Source of the DNA: CAZMXP01 sp964570285
GTDB taxonomy: Bacteria; Planctomycetota; PLA2
Assembly (NCBI GenBank): GCA_964570285.1
Contig: CAZMXP010000018.1
Span: forward strand, 1 to 64,000
DNA: 64,000 bases
Direction: 5' to 3'
How positions within the stretch are numbered: the first letter of the stretch is position 1; the number at the start of each line of letters is the position of its first letter. Made by a program: the position numbers and the translations under genes. The notes below the pieces were generated by a model. It did not search any database and was not told where the DNA came from. It saw nothing but the letters and a program-made list of their open reading frames with translations. Positions 41,901-50,529 of the stretch are shown here, in pieces.

Positions 41901-42959
41901 ATGAGCACCATCCGCGCCACGGCGACGGCCCTCCCCGAGCATCGATACGACCAGGAGACCGTCCGGCGCCACGTCCTCCGCTGGCTCGGCGCGAGGGCGG
42001 CGCGGTTCGAGCGCGTGCTCGCGTCGTTCGACAAGGGCCTCGTCCATACGCGCGCCAGCGCCGTGACGATCGAGGAGGTCTTCGCGGACCGCACGTTCGA
42101 GCGGAAGAACCGCGCGTACATGCGCGCCGCCGTCGAGTTGGGTGAGCGGGCGGTCCTGGGCGCGCTGGACCGCGCGCGCCTCTCCCCGCGCGACATCGAC
42201 TTCTTCGTCTCCGCGAGCTGCACCGGGTTCATGATCCCGAGCGTCGACGCGGTCCTCGCGCACCGCCTCGGCATGAGTCCGCGCCTCGGGAGGCTGCCGA
42301 TCACGGAGCACGGCTGCGCCGGGGGCGCGGTGGCGCTGCGGCAGGCGCACGACCACCTGCTCGCCTATCCGGGCCACCGCGTGCTCGTGCTCGCGGTCGA
42401 GGTGCCCTCGGTGACCTTCCAGGCGAACGACTACACATCGGAGAACATCGTCTCCGCCTCGCTCTTCGGGGACGGGGCGGCTGCCGCCGTTCTCGAACGC
42501 GACGGTGCCGACGAGGATGCGCGGATTCTCGGCTGCGACAGCCGCATGTTCCCGGAGAGCGCCGACCTGATGGGCTTCGACCTGCGCGACACTGGCCTCA
42601 AGATCGTGCTCAGCAAGCGCGTGCCGGAGGAGATCCGCATCCACGCGCCGCCCGCAATCAACGACTTCCTCGCGGCGATGGGCACCGACCTCGGTCGCAT
42701 CGCCCACTTCCTGCTGCACCCGGGCGGCCGCAAGATCATCGAGGGGTTCGAGCGGGAGTTCGGGCTCGGGCCGGGCGGCCTCGCCGCCACGCGCTCCGTG
42801 CTCGCCCGCCACGGCAACCTCTCGTCGGCCACGGTCCTCTTCGTACTCGACGACTGTCTGCGGGCGCGCCGCGCCGCGCCGGGCGACCTCGGCCTGATGG
42901 TCGCCTTCGGGCCGGGCTTCGGCTGCGAGTCGCTGCTCTTGCGGTGGGGCCGGGGCTAG
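41901..42959 (+). CDS. Type III polyketide synthase (chalcone synthase-like)
   Basis: A 352-residue thiolase-fold enzyme condensing malonyl-CoA units onto a starter acyl-CoA. The catalytic triad is visible: C139 in TEHGCAGGAVAL, H273 in HFLLHPGGRKII and N306 in GNLSSATVLFVLD. The C-terminus FGPGFGCESLLLRWGRG fits bacterial alkylresorcinol or pyrone-type synthases. There is no methyltransferase or oxidoreductase neighbour in the same orientation to indicate the product. It converges on the next gene with a 4-base overlap: TAG on one strand and TAG on the other share the sequence CTAG. Confidence 0.92.
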   Translation: MSTIRATATALPEHRYDQETVRRHVLRWLGARAARFERVLASFDKGLVHTRASAVTIEEVFADRTFERKNRAYMRAAVELGERAVLGALDRARLSPRDIDFFVSASCTGFMIPSVDAVLAHRLGMSPRLGRLPITEHGCAGGAVALRQAHDHLLAYPGHRVLVLAVEVPSVTFQANDYTSENIVSASLFGDGAAAAVLERDGADEDARILGCDSRMFPESADLMGFDLRDTGLKIVLSKRVPEEIRIHAPPAINDFLAAMGTDLGRIAHFLLHPGGRKIIEGFEREFGLGPGGLAATRSVLARHGNLSSATVLFVLDDCLRARRAAPGDLGLMVAFGPGFGCESLLLRWGRG

Positions 42960-44161
42960 GCCCAGATCGCGACCGACGACCCGGTCCAATCCAGGTTCTT
43001 GTTGAAGTCCACGCCCATCATCTTGCCGCGGGAGAGGCGGACGAGGTTCAGCAGCAGCGTCATCTTCTGCGCGTTGTCGGGGCGCACGAACATCATCCGC
43101 ACCTCGCCCATGACGAGGTTGCCGTCCACCGTGCGCAGCCCCGGGTGGTAGGTGATCTTCTGCTGCAAGACCCAGCCCTCGCGCTGCTCGCGCGGGATCG
43201 CCGCGATGTCCTTCGGCGTCGGGTCGACGTTGACGCCGCCGCCCGCGAACGAGTAGAGCGGCTTCAGCACGTAGCTCGAGAGGTCCTCCGGCGGCCCGTC
43301 GATCGCCGAGAGGCGCAGCGTGCGCGGCGCGGCCGGGTGGTCGATGTCGGGCAGCGAGTTCTTCGACCACGCGTAGTACCACGCGGGATGCGGCGCCCAC
43401 TCGACCTCCATCGGCGCGCCGATCTCGTAGGGCAGCCGGATCTTCTTGCGCTCGAGCTCGTCGAAGACGACGCGCTGGTAGACGCGTCGGATGGGCAGCC
43501 TGCGCCCCTTCTTCCAGCGCCAGAGCCGGTCGCCGTCGCGGATCACCTTCGTGACGCAGACGGGATCGACGCCGAACCAGCGCTGCGTCGCCGCGAAGTC
43601 GGGGTAGGTCTTCTGGCTGTCGGGGTCGATGTCGAGGAGGATGACCTCCTCGGGATCGTGGTCGCCGACGATCGCCTCGCGCAGCAGCGCGAGCGCGCGG
43701 TAGCGGTCGAGGCCGGAGAAGAAGAGCTTCCACGTGCGCGCGAGGCCGGGCAGCGTCGGGAGCACCGTCGCCCACACGTCCGCGAGCGCGATCTGGAACG
43801 CGTAGAGCGACGGGAAACCCTGCAACTCGACGAGGCGGGGCTGCAGCGACCCGTCGGGGCCGCGGACGATGGCGAAGTCGATCTGCGCGCATTGCGGCAG
43901 CGGCCCCCGGGGGCCATCTCGAAGGGGCTCGGGGATCGAGGACTCGGCCTTCTTCAGGTAGGCGGGGTCGGAGAGTTGCGCGAGGATCTCCTCCGCGGCG
44001 TCGCCGAAGCGGCGCAGCGTCCCCTCCGACAGGAAGAGCGGCGACTCGGCGACCGGGAAGGGCACCTTGCAGTCGAGGCGGCGGTCGAGGTCCTCGCGCA
44101 CGCGGCGGTAGAGCTCCGGCGTCCACGCCTCGTTGAACAGGTCGCGCACCTCGCCTTCCAT
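42956..44161 (-). CDS. Hypothetical protein, possibly ATP-grasp/glutathionylspermidine-synthase-like
   Basis: A 401-residue cytoplasmic protein. It contains SPLFLSEGTLRRFGDAAEEIL and VELQGFPSLYAFQIALADVW, a pattern seen in a family of unnamed bacterial proteins. Near the C-terminus, SSYVLKPLYSFAGGGVNVDP and EGWVLQQKITYHPG look like the glycine-rich loop and the following metal-binding strand of ATP-grasp-type ligases. VGDHDPEEVILLDIDPDSQKTY near 165-190 would be a central nucleotide strand. The reaction is not known; ligation of a carboxylate to an amine is the general activity of the fold. It follows the aminopeptidase-like gene by 7 bases, so they form an operon. Confidence 0.6.
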   Translation of the reverse strand: MEGEVRDLFNEAWTPELYRRVREDLDRRLDCKVPFPVAESPLFLSEGTLRRFGDAAEEILAQLSDPAYLKKAESSIPEPLRDGPRGPLPQCAQIDFAIVRGPDGSLQPRLVELQGFPSLYAFQIALADVWATVLPTLPGLARTWKLFFSGLDRYRALALLREAIVGDHDPEEVILLDIDPDSQKTYPDFAATQRWFGVDPVCVTKVIRDGDRLWRWKKGRRLPIRRVYQRVVFDELERKKIRLPYEIGAPMEVEWAPHPAWYYAWSKNSLPDIDHPAAPRTLRLSAIDGPPEDLSSYVLKPLYSFAGGGVNVDPTPKDIAAIPREQREGWVLQQKITYHPGLRTVDGNLVMGEVRMMFVRPDNAQKMTLLLNLVRLSRGKMMGVDFNKNLDWTGSSVAIWA

Positions 44162-44168
44162 CGCGGCG

Positions 44169-45200
44169 TCAGACCTCCCCGTTCGTCAGGTAGCGGCCCT
44201 TCGCCATGATCTGCTCGCCGTCGAGCCAGACGTCGAAATCGCGGCCGACGACGTCGATGTGCGTGCTCGACTTCCACTTGGCGCCGGTGTGCTCGCTGTA
44301 GGGGTGGCCGAAGGCGATGTGCACGCCGGGGATCTTCTCGTCCTGCAGCATGTTGCCGATGATGTCCTTCACGGCGAGGTTGGTGCCGAGCGCGTACTCC
44401 CCGACGCGGTTGCTGTTCTCGTCCACGGAGGTGTAGGCGCGGAAGTCGGCGAGCGCGGCCGCGTTGTCGCAGGCCAGCTTGACGATGCGGCTCTTCTCGA
44501 TCGTGATCGTCAGCGGGCACTCGCGCATGTCGCCGTGCTTGGGAGCGAGCCAGTCGCCGAGCACGCCGTCCACGACGAAGATGCCGTCCACCCGCGCCGG
44601 GGACGTGAAGGTCTCGCCGCCGGGCAGGTTCCCCCACTTCGCCGAGCTGATCAGGCCCGGCGTCGGGATCCACTTCAGCTCGGGCAGGAAGTGCGCGCGG
44701 AGGTCGGTCCCCGCCGGCGTCTTGCAGACGATCTCCCGCGCGCGCATCGCCCGCTCGCGCACCCAGTCCGTCAGCGCGGCGACGGCGTGGAAGTCGGCCC
44801 GCATGCCCTCGACCATGATCCGGTGGCTGATGCCCACCATGTGCCCGTGGCGCATCCTGCGCTCGTTGACGATGCCCGTCATCGCGCGGCGCATCGAGAG
44901 CTCCCCGGCCTGGGCGCCGGCCGCGAAGATCGAGACCTGCGCGCGCCGGAACCCCTCGACCACCGGCTGCGGCAGCGCCCGCGACGGCCGCGTGACGTAG
45001 TCCTCGATCACGTAGCTCTCGAGGGGCGCGCCGACCGCGCGCACCTGCTCCGCAAGCGCCGCCGCGATCTGCTGCGCGCCGCGGTCGGTGAGCAGCACGA
45101 CCCGCTCGCCCGGCTGGACGGCAAGGCAAGTCCGGACCGCGTTCCGGGCTCCCGGAACCAGTTCCGGGTCGAACACGGTGTAGGAGAGGTCCGTGGTCAC
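44169..45200 (-). CDS. M29-type aminopeptidase-like protein
   Basis: A 343-residue protein of the thermophilic aminopeptidase (M29) type. Recognisable segments are CLAVQPGERVVLLTDRGAQQIAAAL (nucleotide-like N-terminal strand), RADFHAVAALTDWV, GGETFTSPARVDGIFVVDGVLGDW, and near the C-terminus HTGAKWKSSTHIDVVGRDFDVWLDG. In M29 enzymes metal ligands include Glu and His in corresponding places; not every ligand can be placed here, so activity is probable rather than certain. It precedes the ATP-grasp-like gene by seven bases and is probably co-expressed with it: one would cut and the other form amide bonds. Confidence 0.72.
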   Translation of the reverse strand: MTTDLSYTVFDPELVPGARNAVRTCLAVQPGERVVLLTDRGAQQIAAALAEQVRAVGAPLESYVIEDYVTRPSRALPQPVVEGFRRAQVSIFAAGAQAGELSMRRAMTGIVNERRMRHGHMVGISHRIMVEGMRADFHAVAALTDWVRERAMRAREIVCKTPAGTDLRAHFLPELKWIPTPGLISSAKWGNLPGGETFTSPARVDGIFVVDGVLGDWLAPKHGDMRECPLTITIEKSRIVKLACDNAAALADFRAYTSVDENSNRVGEYALGTNLAVKDIIGNMLQDEKIPGVHIAFGHPYSEHTGAKWKSSTHIDVVGRDFDVWLDGEQIMAKGRYLTNGEV

Positions 45201-45548
45201 GAGCTACCTATTGTCGCGGCGGTGGCGACTTTCCGCCAGATGGCCTCGGGCGCGGGTGGCGGGGCGTGTCGGACGCGGCCGGAGTCGGGCCCCGCGCATG
45301 GCGCTCGGCTCGCCGCGGGTCGGACGTCACCGCGGTGCTCCCGACCGCGCGAATACGCACGGCCTCCACGGCAGGCCGCTCAGGAGCGGGCGCGCCTGCG
45401 GCTGGCACCGCTGCCGACGCGACTCGCCGCATTCGAGCCTCCGACCGCCCCCCCCCGGCGCCTCGCCAGCCATGCGAGAGGCCAGCCACAGCGGGCCACT
45501 TGTCGGGCGGCGGCTGGCGCGCTACCTTGCAGCGCGGAGGTGGTAACG
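45201..45548. other. Intergenic region, no gene recognised
   Basis: About 350 bases between divergent genes. It contains short G/C stems (such as GTCGC...GCGAC at 45213-45229) and, at its right end, GGAGG eight bases before the ATG of the next gene. Promoters for both genes probably lie here but no clear -10/-35 pair could be picked out. Confidence 0.4.
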
Positions 45549-46721
45549 ATGAACAGATGGTCGGTCCGTTTCTCCGGTTTGCTGTTCTGCTTCGTTGCGT
45601 TCCTGGGCACCGCCCGCGTGGCCCTTGCGGAGGAGGGCGACGGGGACGGTCCCGTCTTCCTCTTCATCAGCCTGTCCGGCGCGTTCGAAAGTCCGGACAC
45701 CACGGGCTGGACGTGGGACAGCGAGTTGCAGGAGTGGGTGTGCGACTGCGGGGAGTGCGATTGCGAGTGCGGCGACCCGCCCCAGGGCAGCCCGGTGCTG
45801 ATCGTGCCCATCGGGATGTTCGCGGCGGGCGCCGAGGTCGATGAGACCACCTTCGTGCCGGGTGGCGTGCCGCCCGACTTCTCGTTCGACGAGGAGGAAG
45901 AGCCGGACACCCACCAGTACGCGATCATCGGGAGCTTCGACACGTCGGGCGAGAACACCGTCCACCTGGTGACGACCGGGGGAGGTGCCGTCCCCGCGGG
46001 CGTGCAGGAGGCGTTCTTCAATGCCTCGAACAACCCGGGCTTCGGCGTGCTGCCCCCGGAGACCACGACCCTCAGTATCGCCACATTCATCTACGACAAC
46101 CGCGGCGGCGCGACCACGAGCATCACCGAGATCATGACCTACCTCTTCACGCCGCAGGAGGTCGTCCCGGACGAGGGGGAGCCGGCCCCTCCGCCCTCCA
46201 ACCCCGCGCTGATCTGTCAGAGCCCCTGCGAGGCGGAGGGCGAGCTCTTCGCGCATGAGGGGGATTCGCAGGCCGAGTTCGGCTACGGCCTCGCCTTCGA
46301 TCCCGCCGACATCGCCGGAACCCTCGTCGTCGAGGTGTGCCGGCGCGTGCCTGTCGACATCAAGCCGGGCAGCAGCCCCAACTCGATCAACCTGAAGAAG
46401 CAGGGCAAGCTGACGGTCGCGTTCCTCGGCAGTGACACCCTCGACGTGACCGACATCGTCAAGTCGACGGTCGCGATCATCGGCGTCGTCGGTGGCGTGG
46501 ACGTGAGCGTCGGGATCATGGTGAAGAACAACGGTACGCTCCAGGTCTCCGTCGAAGATGTCGACGGCGACGGCGACAACGACCTCGTCTGCCACTTCAG
46601 CGTCCCCAAGCTTGTGGAGGTGGGGCTGCTGCACGCGAACAGCACTGCGCTGACGATCCACGCCGAGACCCTCGATGAGTGCATCGAGGGCATCGACTCG
46701 GTAGTGATCGTTACGAAGTAG
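45549..46721 (+). CDS. Secreted protein with VDIKPGS domain and Cys-rich segment
   Basis: A 390-residue protein with signal peptide (FSGLLFCFVAFLGTARVALA) and GGAGG eight bases before the ATG. After an acidic stretch comes a dense Cys cluster, CDCGECDCECGD (about 68-79), likely to bind metal or be cross-linked. The middle is Thr/Gly-rich beta structure. Near 270 starts VDIKPGSSPNSINLKKQGKL, a motif common in secreted planctomycete and related proteins, and VSVEDVDGDGDNDLVCHF carries a DxDGDGDND calcium-type loop. It is not enzymatic by any recognisable motif. A structural or extracellular matrix role is a guess. Confidence 0.72.
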   Translation: MNRWSVRFSGLLFCFVAFLGTARVALAEEGDGDGPVFLFISLSGAFESPDTTGWTWDSELQEWVCDCGECDCECGDPPQGSPVLIVPIGMFAAGAEVDETTFVPGGVPPDFSFDEEEEPDTHQYAIIGSFDTSGENTVHLVTTGGGAVPAGVQEAFFNASNNPGFGVLPPETTTLSIATFIYDNRGGATTSITEIMTYLFTPQEVVPDEGEPAPPPSNPALICQSPCEAEGELFAHEGDSQAEFGYGLAFDPADIAGTLVVEVCRRVPVDIKPGSSPNSINLKKQGKLTVAFLGSDTLDVTDIVKSTVAIIGVVGGVDVSVGIMVKNNGTLQVSVEDVDGDGDNDLVCHFSVPKLVEVGLLHANSTALTIHAETLDECIEGIDSVVIVTK

Positions 46722-46768
46722 GTTGCCACGGGGGGCCCGCCCGGCCGGGCCCCCCGAGCCTCCCAGCC

Positions 46769-49700
46769 TCAGGCGGTTCGCCCGAGGATCTCCGCGTTCG
46801 GCCAGGTGCGCTTGAGAAAGTGCTCCCGGTATCCGTCGTTGCGGATGCGCCGCGCGCGCTCCAGGACCAGTTCCTTCGCACGCTCGAGGTAGCCGCGCTC
46901 CCCGAGGATCTCGCTCAGCGCGTAGTAGATCTCGGGACCGTCGACGATCGAGACGCCTGCCTTGGCCTCGATCCGTTCCTGCACCTCGCGGGCGAACTCC
47001 CCTGCCTCTTCCGGGTGTCCCGCCGCGATGCGCGCGCGCGCCAGCCGGCAGAGGACCAGCAGGAGCATGCCGCCGCCGCCGCCGCGCGCCCCGGGAAGCG
47101 CCTCGGCCAGGCAGCGGCCCGCCCGCTCGTGGTCGCCCTCCGCGAGCGCGGCCTTGCCCATCACGCCGAGCGTCAGGAGCCGGCTGCTCTTGCTCTTCGA
47201 TTCGTCCTCGAGCGCGATCGCCTGCCCGAGGTGGTCCCAGCCGCGGGCGCGATCACCTGCCGCATGGAGCAACTCCCCGAGCGCGCGGTGCGCCTCCGCC
47301 AGCTTCGTTCTCGTGCCCGTTCGCCCCGCCAGCTCGAGCGCGGCCTCGAGGTGGGCCCGCGCCTCCTCGTGCTCGCCATACGCCCAGAGCGCGCTGCCGA
47401 GCATGAGCCGTGCTGCCAGCACTCCGTTCGGGTTGCCGAGGTCGAGAAAGAGGCGGAGCGCCCGCGCCCCGGAGTCCCGCGCCTCGTCGATCCGGCCGAG
47501 GATGTCCTGGGCGCGGGCAAGGTTCGTGAGCGCGGTCGCCTCGCTCAGCAGCGCGCCGGTGTCGCGGTGGCCCTCGATCGCCTGCTCCAGGTGGCGCAGG
47601 CCCTCTTCGTAGCGCGCGGAGTCCACGAAGTGGTTGCCGAGATTCATCAGCACGGCGGCCTCGCCTCGCCGCTCGCCGATCTCGCGCCAGATCGCAAGCG
47701 CCTCCTGCATCGTGCCGAGCGCCGCCTCGCCCTCGCCGGTCGAGGGCATGACGAGCGCGAGCGCCTGGAGCGTGCTCGCCACGCCCCGGCGGTCCTCGAT
47801 CTCGCGCCGGATGCCCAGCGCCCTGCGCCACAACCCGGCGCACTCCTCGAGCCGCCCGCGCCGGTAGGCGACGACGCCGAGCGTGTGCGTGCAGGTCGCC
47901 TCCCACTTGCGGTCGCGGGCCTCGCGCGCGAGACCCAGCCCCCTCTGCGCCTCGTCGCCGGCCTTCTCGTAGTCCCCGGCGACCCAGTACGACCCCGCCC
48001 GCAGCGCATGCACGCGAGCGCGCGGGCCCGGCTCCCCGATCGCGTCCGCGAGTTCCCGTGCGGTGTCGAGGATGCGCATCTGGTCCTTGCGGCTGGCGAG
48101 CAGGTCGTAGAAGGCCCAGAGCCTCATCGCGATCGCGAGGCGTTTCGGGAGCGGCGCGGCGGCCATCGCGACCGCGACCTTCTCGAGGAACGGCGCCGCG
48201 TAGCTCGCGTGGAAACTCCTCGCCATGAAGTCGAGCGCGGGCTCGAGGTACGGCTCCGCCTCGGGCGTGCGTCCGGCGAGGAACAGGTGGCGCAGCAGAG
48301 CGTGCGCTCTCTCGCCGTCCGAGGGCTCCCCCTCGGCGAGCAGCGTGTCGGCCACCAGCGAGTGATACTCGCCGCGCAGCGCCTCGGGCACGCCCTGATA
48401 GATCGCCTCGAAGATCTGGCGTCGCGGGAAGCGGAAGGAGTTCCGGCCCGAACCCACGACGAGGCGATGCTGCCGCTCGAGACCCGCGAGCCGCTGGAGC
48501 GCCTCGATGAGCTTGATGCCCAGGACGTCGGCGAGCGGCGCCACGTCGAACTCCGCGCCGAGGATCGATGCGACCTCGAGCGTCTCCCGCTGCTCCTCGT
48601 CCAGGGCAGCGAGCTTGAGCGCCACCAGATCCCTCACGGTCGCGGGCAGCGCCGTCCCGTCGGGCGGGCGCGTGAGCTCGAGTCCGTCTTCCCGCTCCGC
48701 GAGGACGCGGCACTGCTGGAGGTGCGCGAGCGCCTCGAGCACGATGAGGGGGTTGCCCTCGCTCCTGGCCCGCAGCACCGGGGCGAGAGCGCGGACGGTC
48801 CGCTCGTGCCGCACGATGTGGCGCACGAGTTCCTCCGTCACCGCGGCGGAGAGCTGCCCGAGCGCGAGCGTCGCGGCGATGCCAAGGCGCGCGGCCTGTG
48901 TCGAGAACTCATGAAGCGGCGAGGACTCCGCGAGCTCGTCGTCGGCGTAGATTCCCACGAGAAGGAGGGGGGCCGCGGGGGCCCAGCGCGCCAGATGGGC
49001 GAAGAGTTCGACGGTCTCCGCGCCCGCGAGATGCAGATCCTCGACGACGAGGACCAGCGGCCGCTCGGCCGTGAGCGCGCGGAGGATCTTCACGGCGGCG
49101 GCAAGGAGCGCTTCCTTCGAAAGGGGGCTGTCGGGGCCAGGCTGGAGGCGGCCGTCGAGGAACTCCGTGAGCGGCCCGACCATCGACGGCGTGTCGGCGA
49201 ACAAGCCGGCGAGCCTGCCGCTCCGCCCCCCCGCGCCCCCCCCGAGCAGGTCGCCGAACGCCTCGACGAACGGGCCGTACGCCACGCTGCCCACGCCGGC
49301 GCCCCGCCCCGCGGCGATCGCCGGCCCCCCGGCGCCCGCGACGCTCTCGAGGAACTCGTAGACGAGCCGTGACTTGCCGGCGCCGCTCGGCCCCCGGACC
49401 AGCAGAACCTCTCCCCTCTGCCTCGCCTTCGCGTAGCTCTCGCGGAGCAGATCCATCTCCGTGGCGCGGCCGAGGAGCGGCGTTCTCCGCTCCGCCCGGA
49501 GCCGTTTCAGGACCTGCTCGGCCGAGGGGGCGGCGCGCAGCCGCCACCACTCGCTCCCTTCCCCCTGTCGCAGGATCGTCCGCAGCTCCTCGGCACTTGC
49601 GAAGCGGTCCGCCTGCTCGCGGCGAACGCACGTGGCGATCACCTGATCCAGGAAGGGGTCGAGGTCCGTGTTCACGCACCGCGGCGGGGGGACCTCCGCC

Positions 49701-50401
49701 TCGAGTTTCCGGCTGAGGAGCGCGGCGATGTCGGCGTGCGGGAAGGGGTTCTTCCCGGTCGCGAGCTCATAGAGCGTGACGCCGAACGCGTAGAGGTCCG
49801 CGCGGCGGCTCACGTCCTTGGCCGTGAACTGTTCCGGCGGGGCATACGCGAGGGAACCGAGGAACTCGCCGGCGCGCGTCCTCTCGTACCCGGCCCCGAG
49901 GCGCGCGACGCCGAGGTCCATCAGCAGCACGCGGTGGTCGGGCGTGATCACGATGTTCTCGGGCTTGATGTCGCGGTGGACGACGCCGCGCTCGTGGATC
50001 TCGTGGAGCGCGCCGAGCACCTGGTCCGCGACCTCGAGGAGCAGGTGCTCCGGAAACGTCCCGAGCTCCGCGAGCAGGCCCTTGAGCGTCTTCCCCTCGA
50101 TCAGCTCCATGACCATGAACGGGAGGGGCGTGCCGTCGAGCACCGCGTTCGAGATCCCGTACGTGCGCACGAGGTGCTCGTGGTGGATCGCCCTGCCGAT
50201 CTCCGCCTCGAGCTTGCAGCGCGCGAACGCGCGCTCGTCCTCGACGAGTTCGGCACGGTACACCTTCAAGGCTACGAGCGCCCCCGCCGGGCCTGCCGGC
50301 CCCTCGGCCATCGACTCGGCGCGATAGACCGTCCCCATCCCCCCGCGACCGAGCTCCGGGCCGATCCGATAGATGCCGAGAGTCCTGCCTTCGAGCGTCA
50401 C
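46769..50401 (-). CDS. Ser/Thr protein kinase with AAA-type ATPase and TPR domains
   Basis: A 1210-residue regulator when started at GTG 50401; a GTG at 50509 would add 36 residues reading across a palindrome and an inverted repeat, so I prefer the shorter form. Kinase domain (1-280): GRGGMGTVY loop, Lys in ALKVY, catalytic HRDIKPENI, DLGVA and APPEQ. A central ATPase follows with Walker A GPSGAGKSRLVYEF (about 336) and the Walker B-like PLVLVVEDLHLA. From about 680 onward there are TPR-type repeats. This architecture is common in myxobacterial and planctomycete signalling proteins. Its ATP-binding signature is complete, so it should be active. Output and stimulus are unknown. It lies next to the RAYT-bearing segment. 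Confidence 0.87.
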   Translation of the reverse strand: MTLEGRTLGIYRIGPELGRGGMGTVYRAESMAEGPAGPAGALVALKVYRAELVEDERAFARCKLEAEIGRAIHHEHLVRTYGISNAVLDGTPLPFMVMELIEGKTLKGLLAELGTFPEHLLLEVADQVLGALHEIHERGVVHRDIKPENIVITPDHRVLLMDLGVARLGAGYERTRAGEFLGSLAYAPPEQFTAKDVSRRADLYAFGVTLYELATGKNPFPHADIAALLSRKLEAEVPPPRCVNTDLDPFLDQVIATCVRREQADRFASAEELRTILRQGEGSEWWRLRAAPSAEQVLKRLRAERRTPLLGRATEMDLLRESYAKARQRGEVLLVRGPSGAGKSRLVYEFLESVAGAGGPAIAAGRGAGVGSVAYGPFVEAFGDLLGGGAGGRSGRLAGLFADTPSMVGPLTEFLDGRLQPGPDSPLSKEALLAAAVKILRALTAERPLVLVVEDLHLAGAETVELFAHLARWAPAAPLLLVGIYADDELAESSPLHEFSTQAARLGIAATLALGQLSAAVTEELVRHIVRHERTVRALAPVLRARSEGNPLIVLEALAHLQQCRVLAEREDGLELTRPPDGTALPATVRDLVALKLAALDEEQRETLEVASILGAEFDVAPLADVLGIKLIEALQRLAGLERQHRLVVGSGRNSFRFPRRQIFEAIYQGVPEALRGEYHSLVADTLLAEGEPSDGERAHALLRHLFLAGRTPEAEPYLEPALDFMARSFHASYAAPFLEKVAVAMAAAPLPKRLAIAMRLWAFYDLLASRKDQMRILDTARELADAIGEPGPRARVHALRAGSYWVAGDYEKAGDEAQRGLGLAREARDRKWEATCTHTLGVVAYRRGRLEECAGLWRRALGIRREIEDRRGVASTLQALALVMPSTGEGEAALGTMQEALAIWREIGERRGEAAVLMNLGNHFVDSARYEEGLRHLEQAIEGHRDTGALLSEATALTNLARAQDILGRIDEARDSGARALRLFLDLGNPNGVLAARLMLGSALWAYGEHEEARAHLEAALELAGRTGTRTKLAEAHRALGELLHAAGDRARGWDHLGQAIALEDESKSKSSRLLTLGVMGKAALAEGDHERAGRCLAEALPGARGGGGGMLLLVLCRLARARIAAGHPEEAGEFAREVQERIEAKAGVSIVDGPEIYYALSEILGERGYLERAKELVLERARRIRNDGYREHFLKRTWPNAEILGRTA

Positions 50402-50423
50402 CGCAACGAGATCATACGGTGCG

Positions 50424-50441
50424 GAGCCTGGCTCATTAGTA
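50424..50441. repeat. Left inverted repeat of a 3-kb RAYT-bearing segment
   Basis: GAGCCTGGCTCATTAGTA. The same 18 bases occur inverted at 53387-53404 with one difference at the centre of the palindromic core GAGCC-N-GGCTC. Similarity continues inward for several bases (YCGCTSTG). The pair brackets the RAYT gene and the lipoprotein gene. Confidence 0.75.
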
Positions 50442-50446
50442 CCGCT

Positions 50447-50466
50447 CTGTAAGGCGCGCCTTACAG
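50447..50466. promoter_or_regulatory. Perfect 20-bp palindrome
   Basis: CTGTAAGGCGCGCCTTACAG, fully symmetric. It lies just inside the left inverted repeat, between the kinase start and the divergent RAYT start. It could be an operator for either gene, or a REP-type recognition sequence for the RAYT protein; sequence alone does not decide. Confidence 0.55.
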
Positions 50467-50529
50467 GTCCCGCGCGGGCCCGGTGCCCCTCCGGCACGGC
50501 GTTTGACACCTGTCGGCGTCTCTATAGGT

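Noticed and set aside
46769..50509. Longer kinase start at 50509
   Set aside because: Would translate through the palindrome and inverted repeat and adds no domain; kept only as an alternative.
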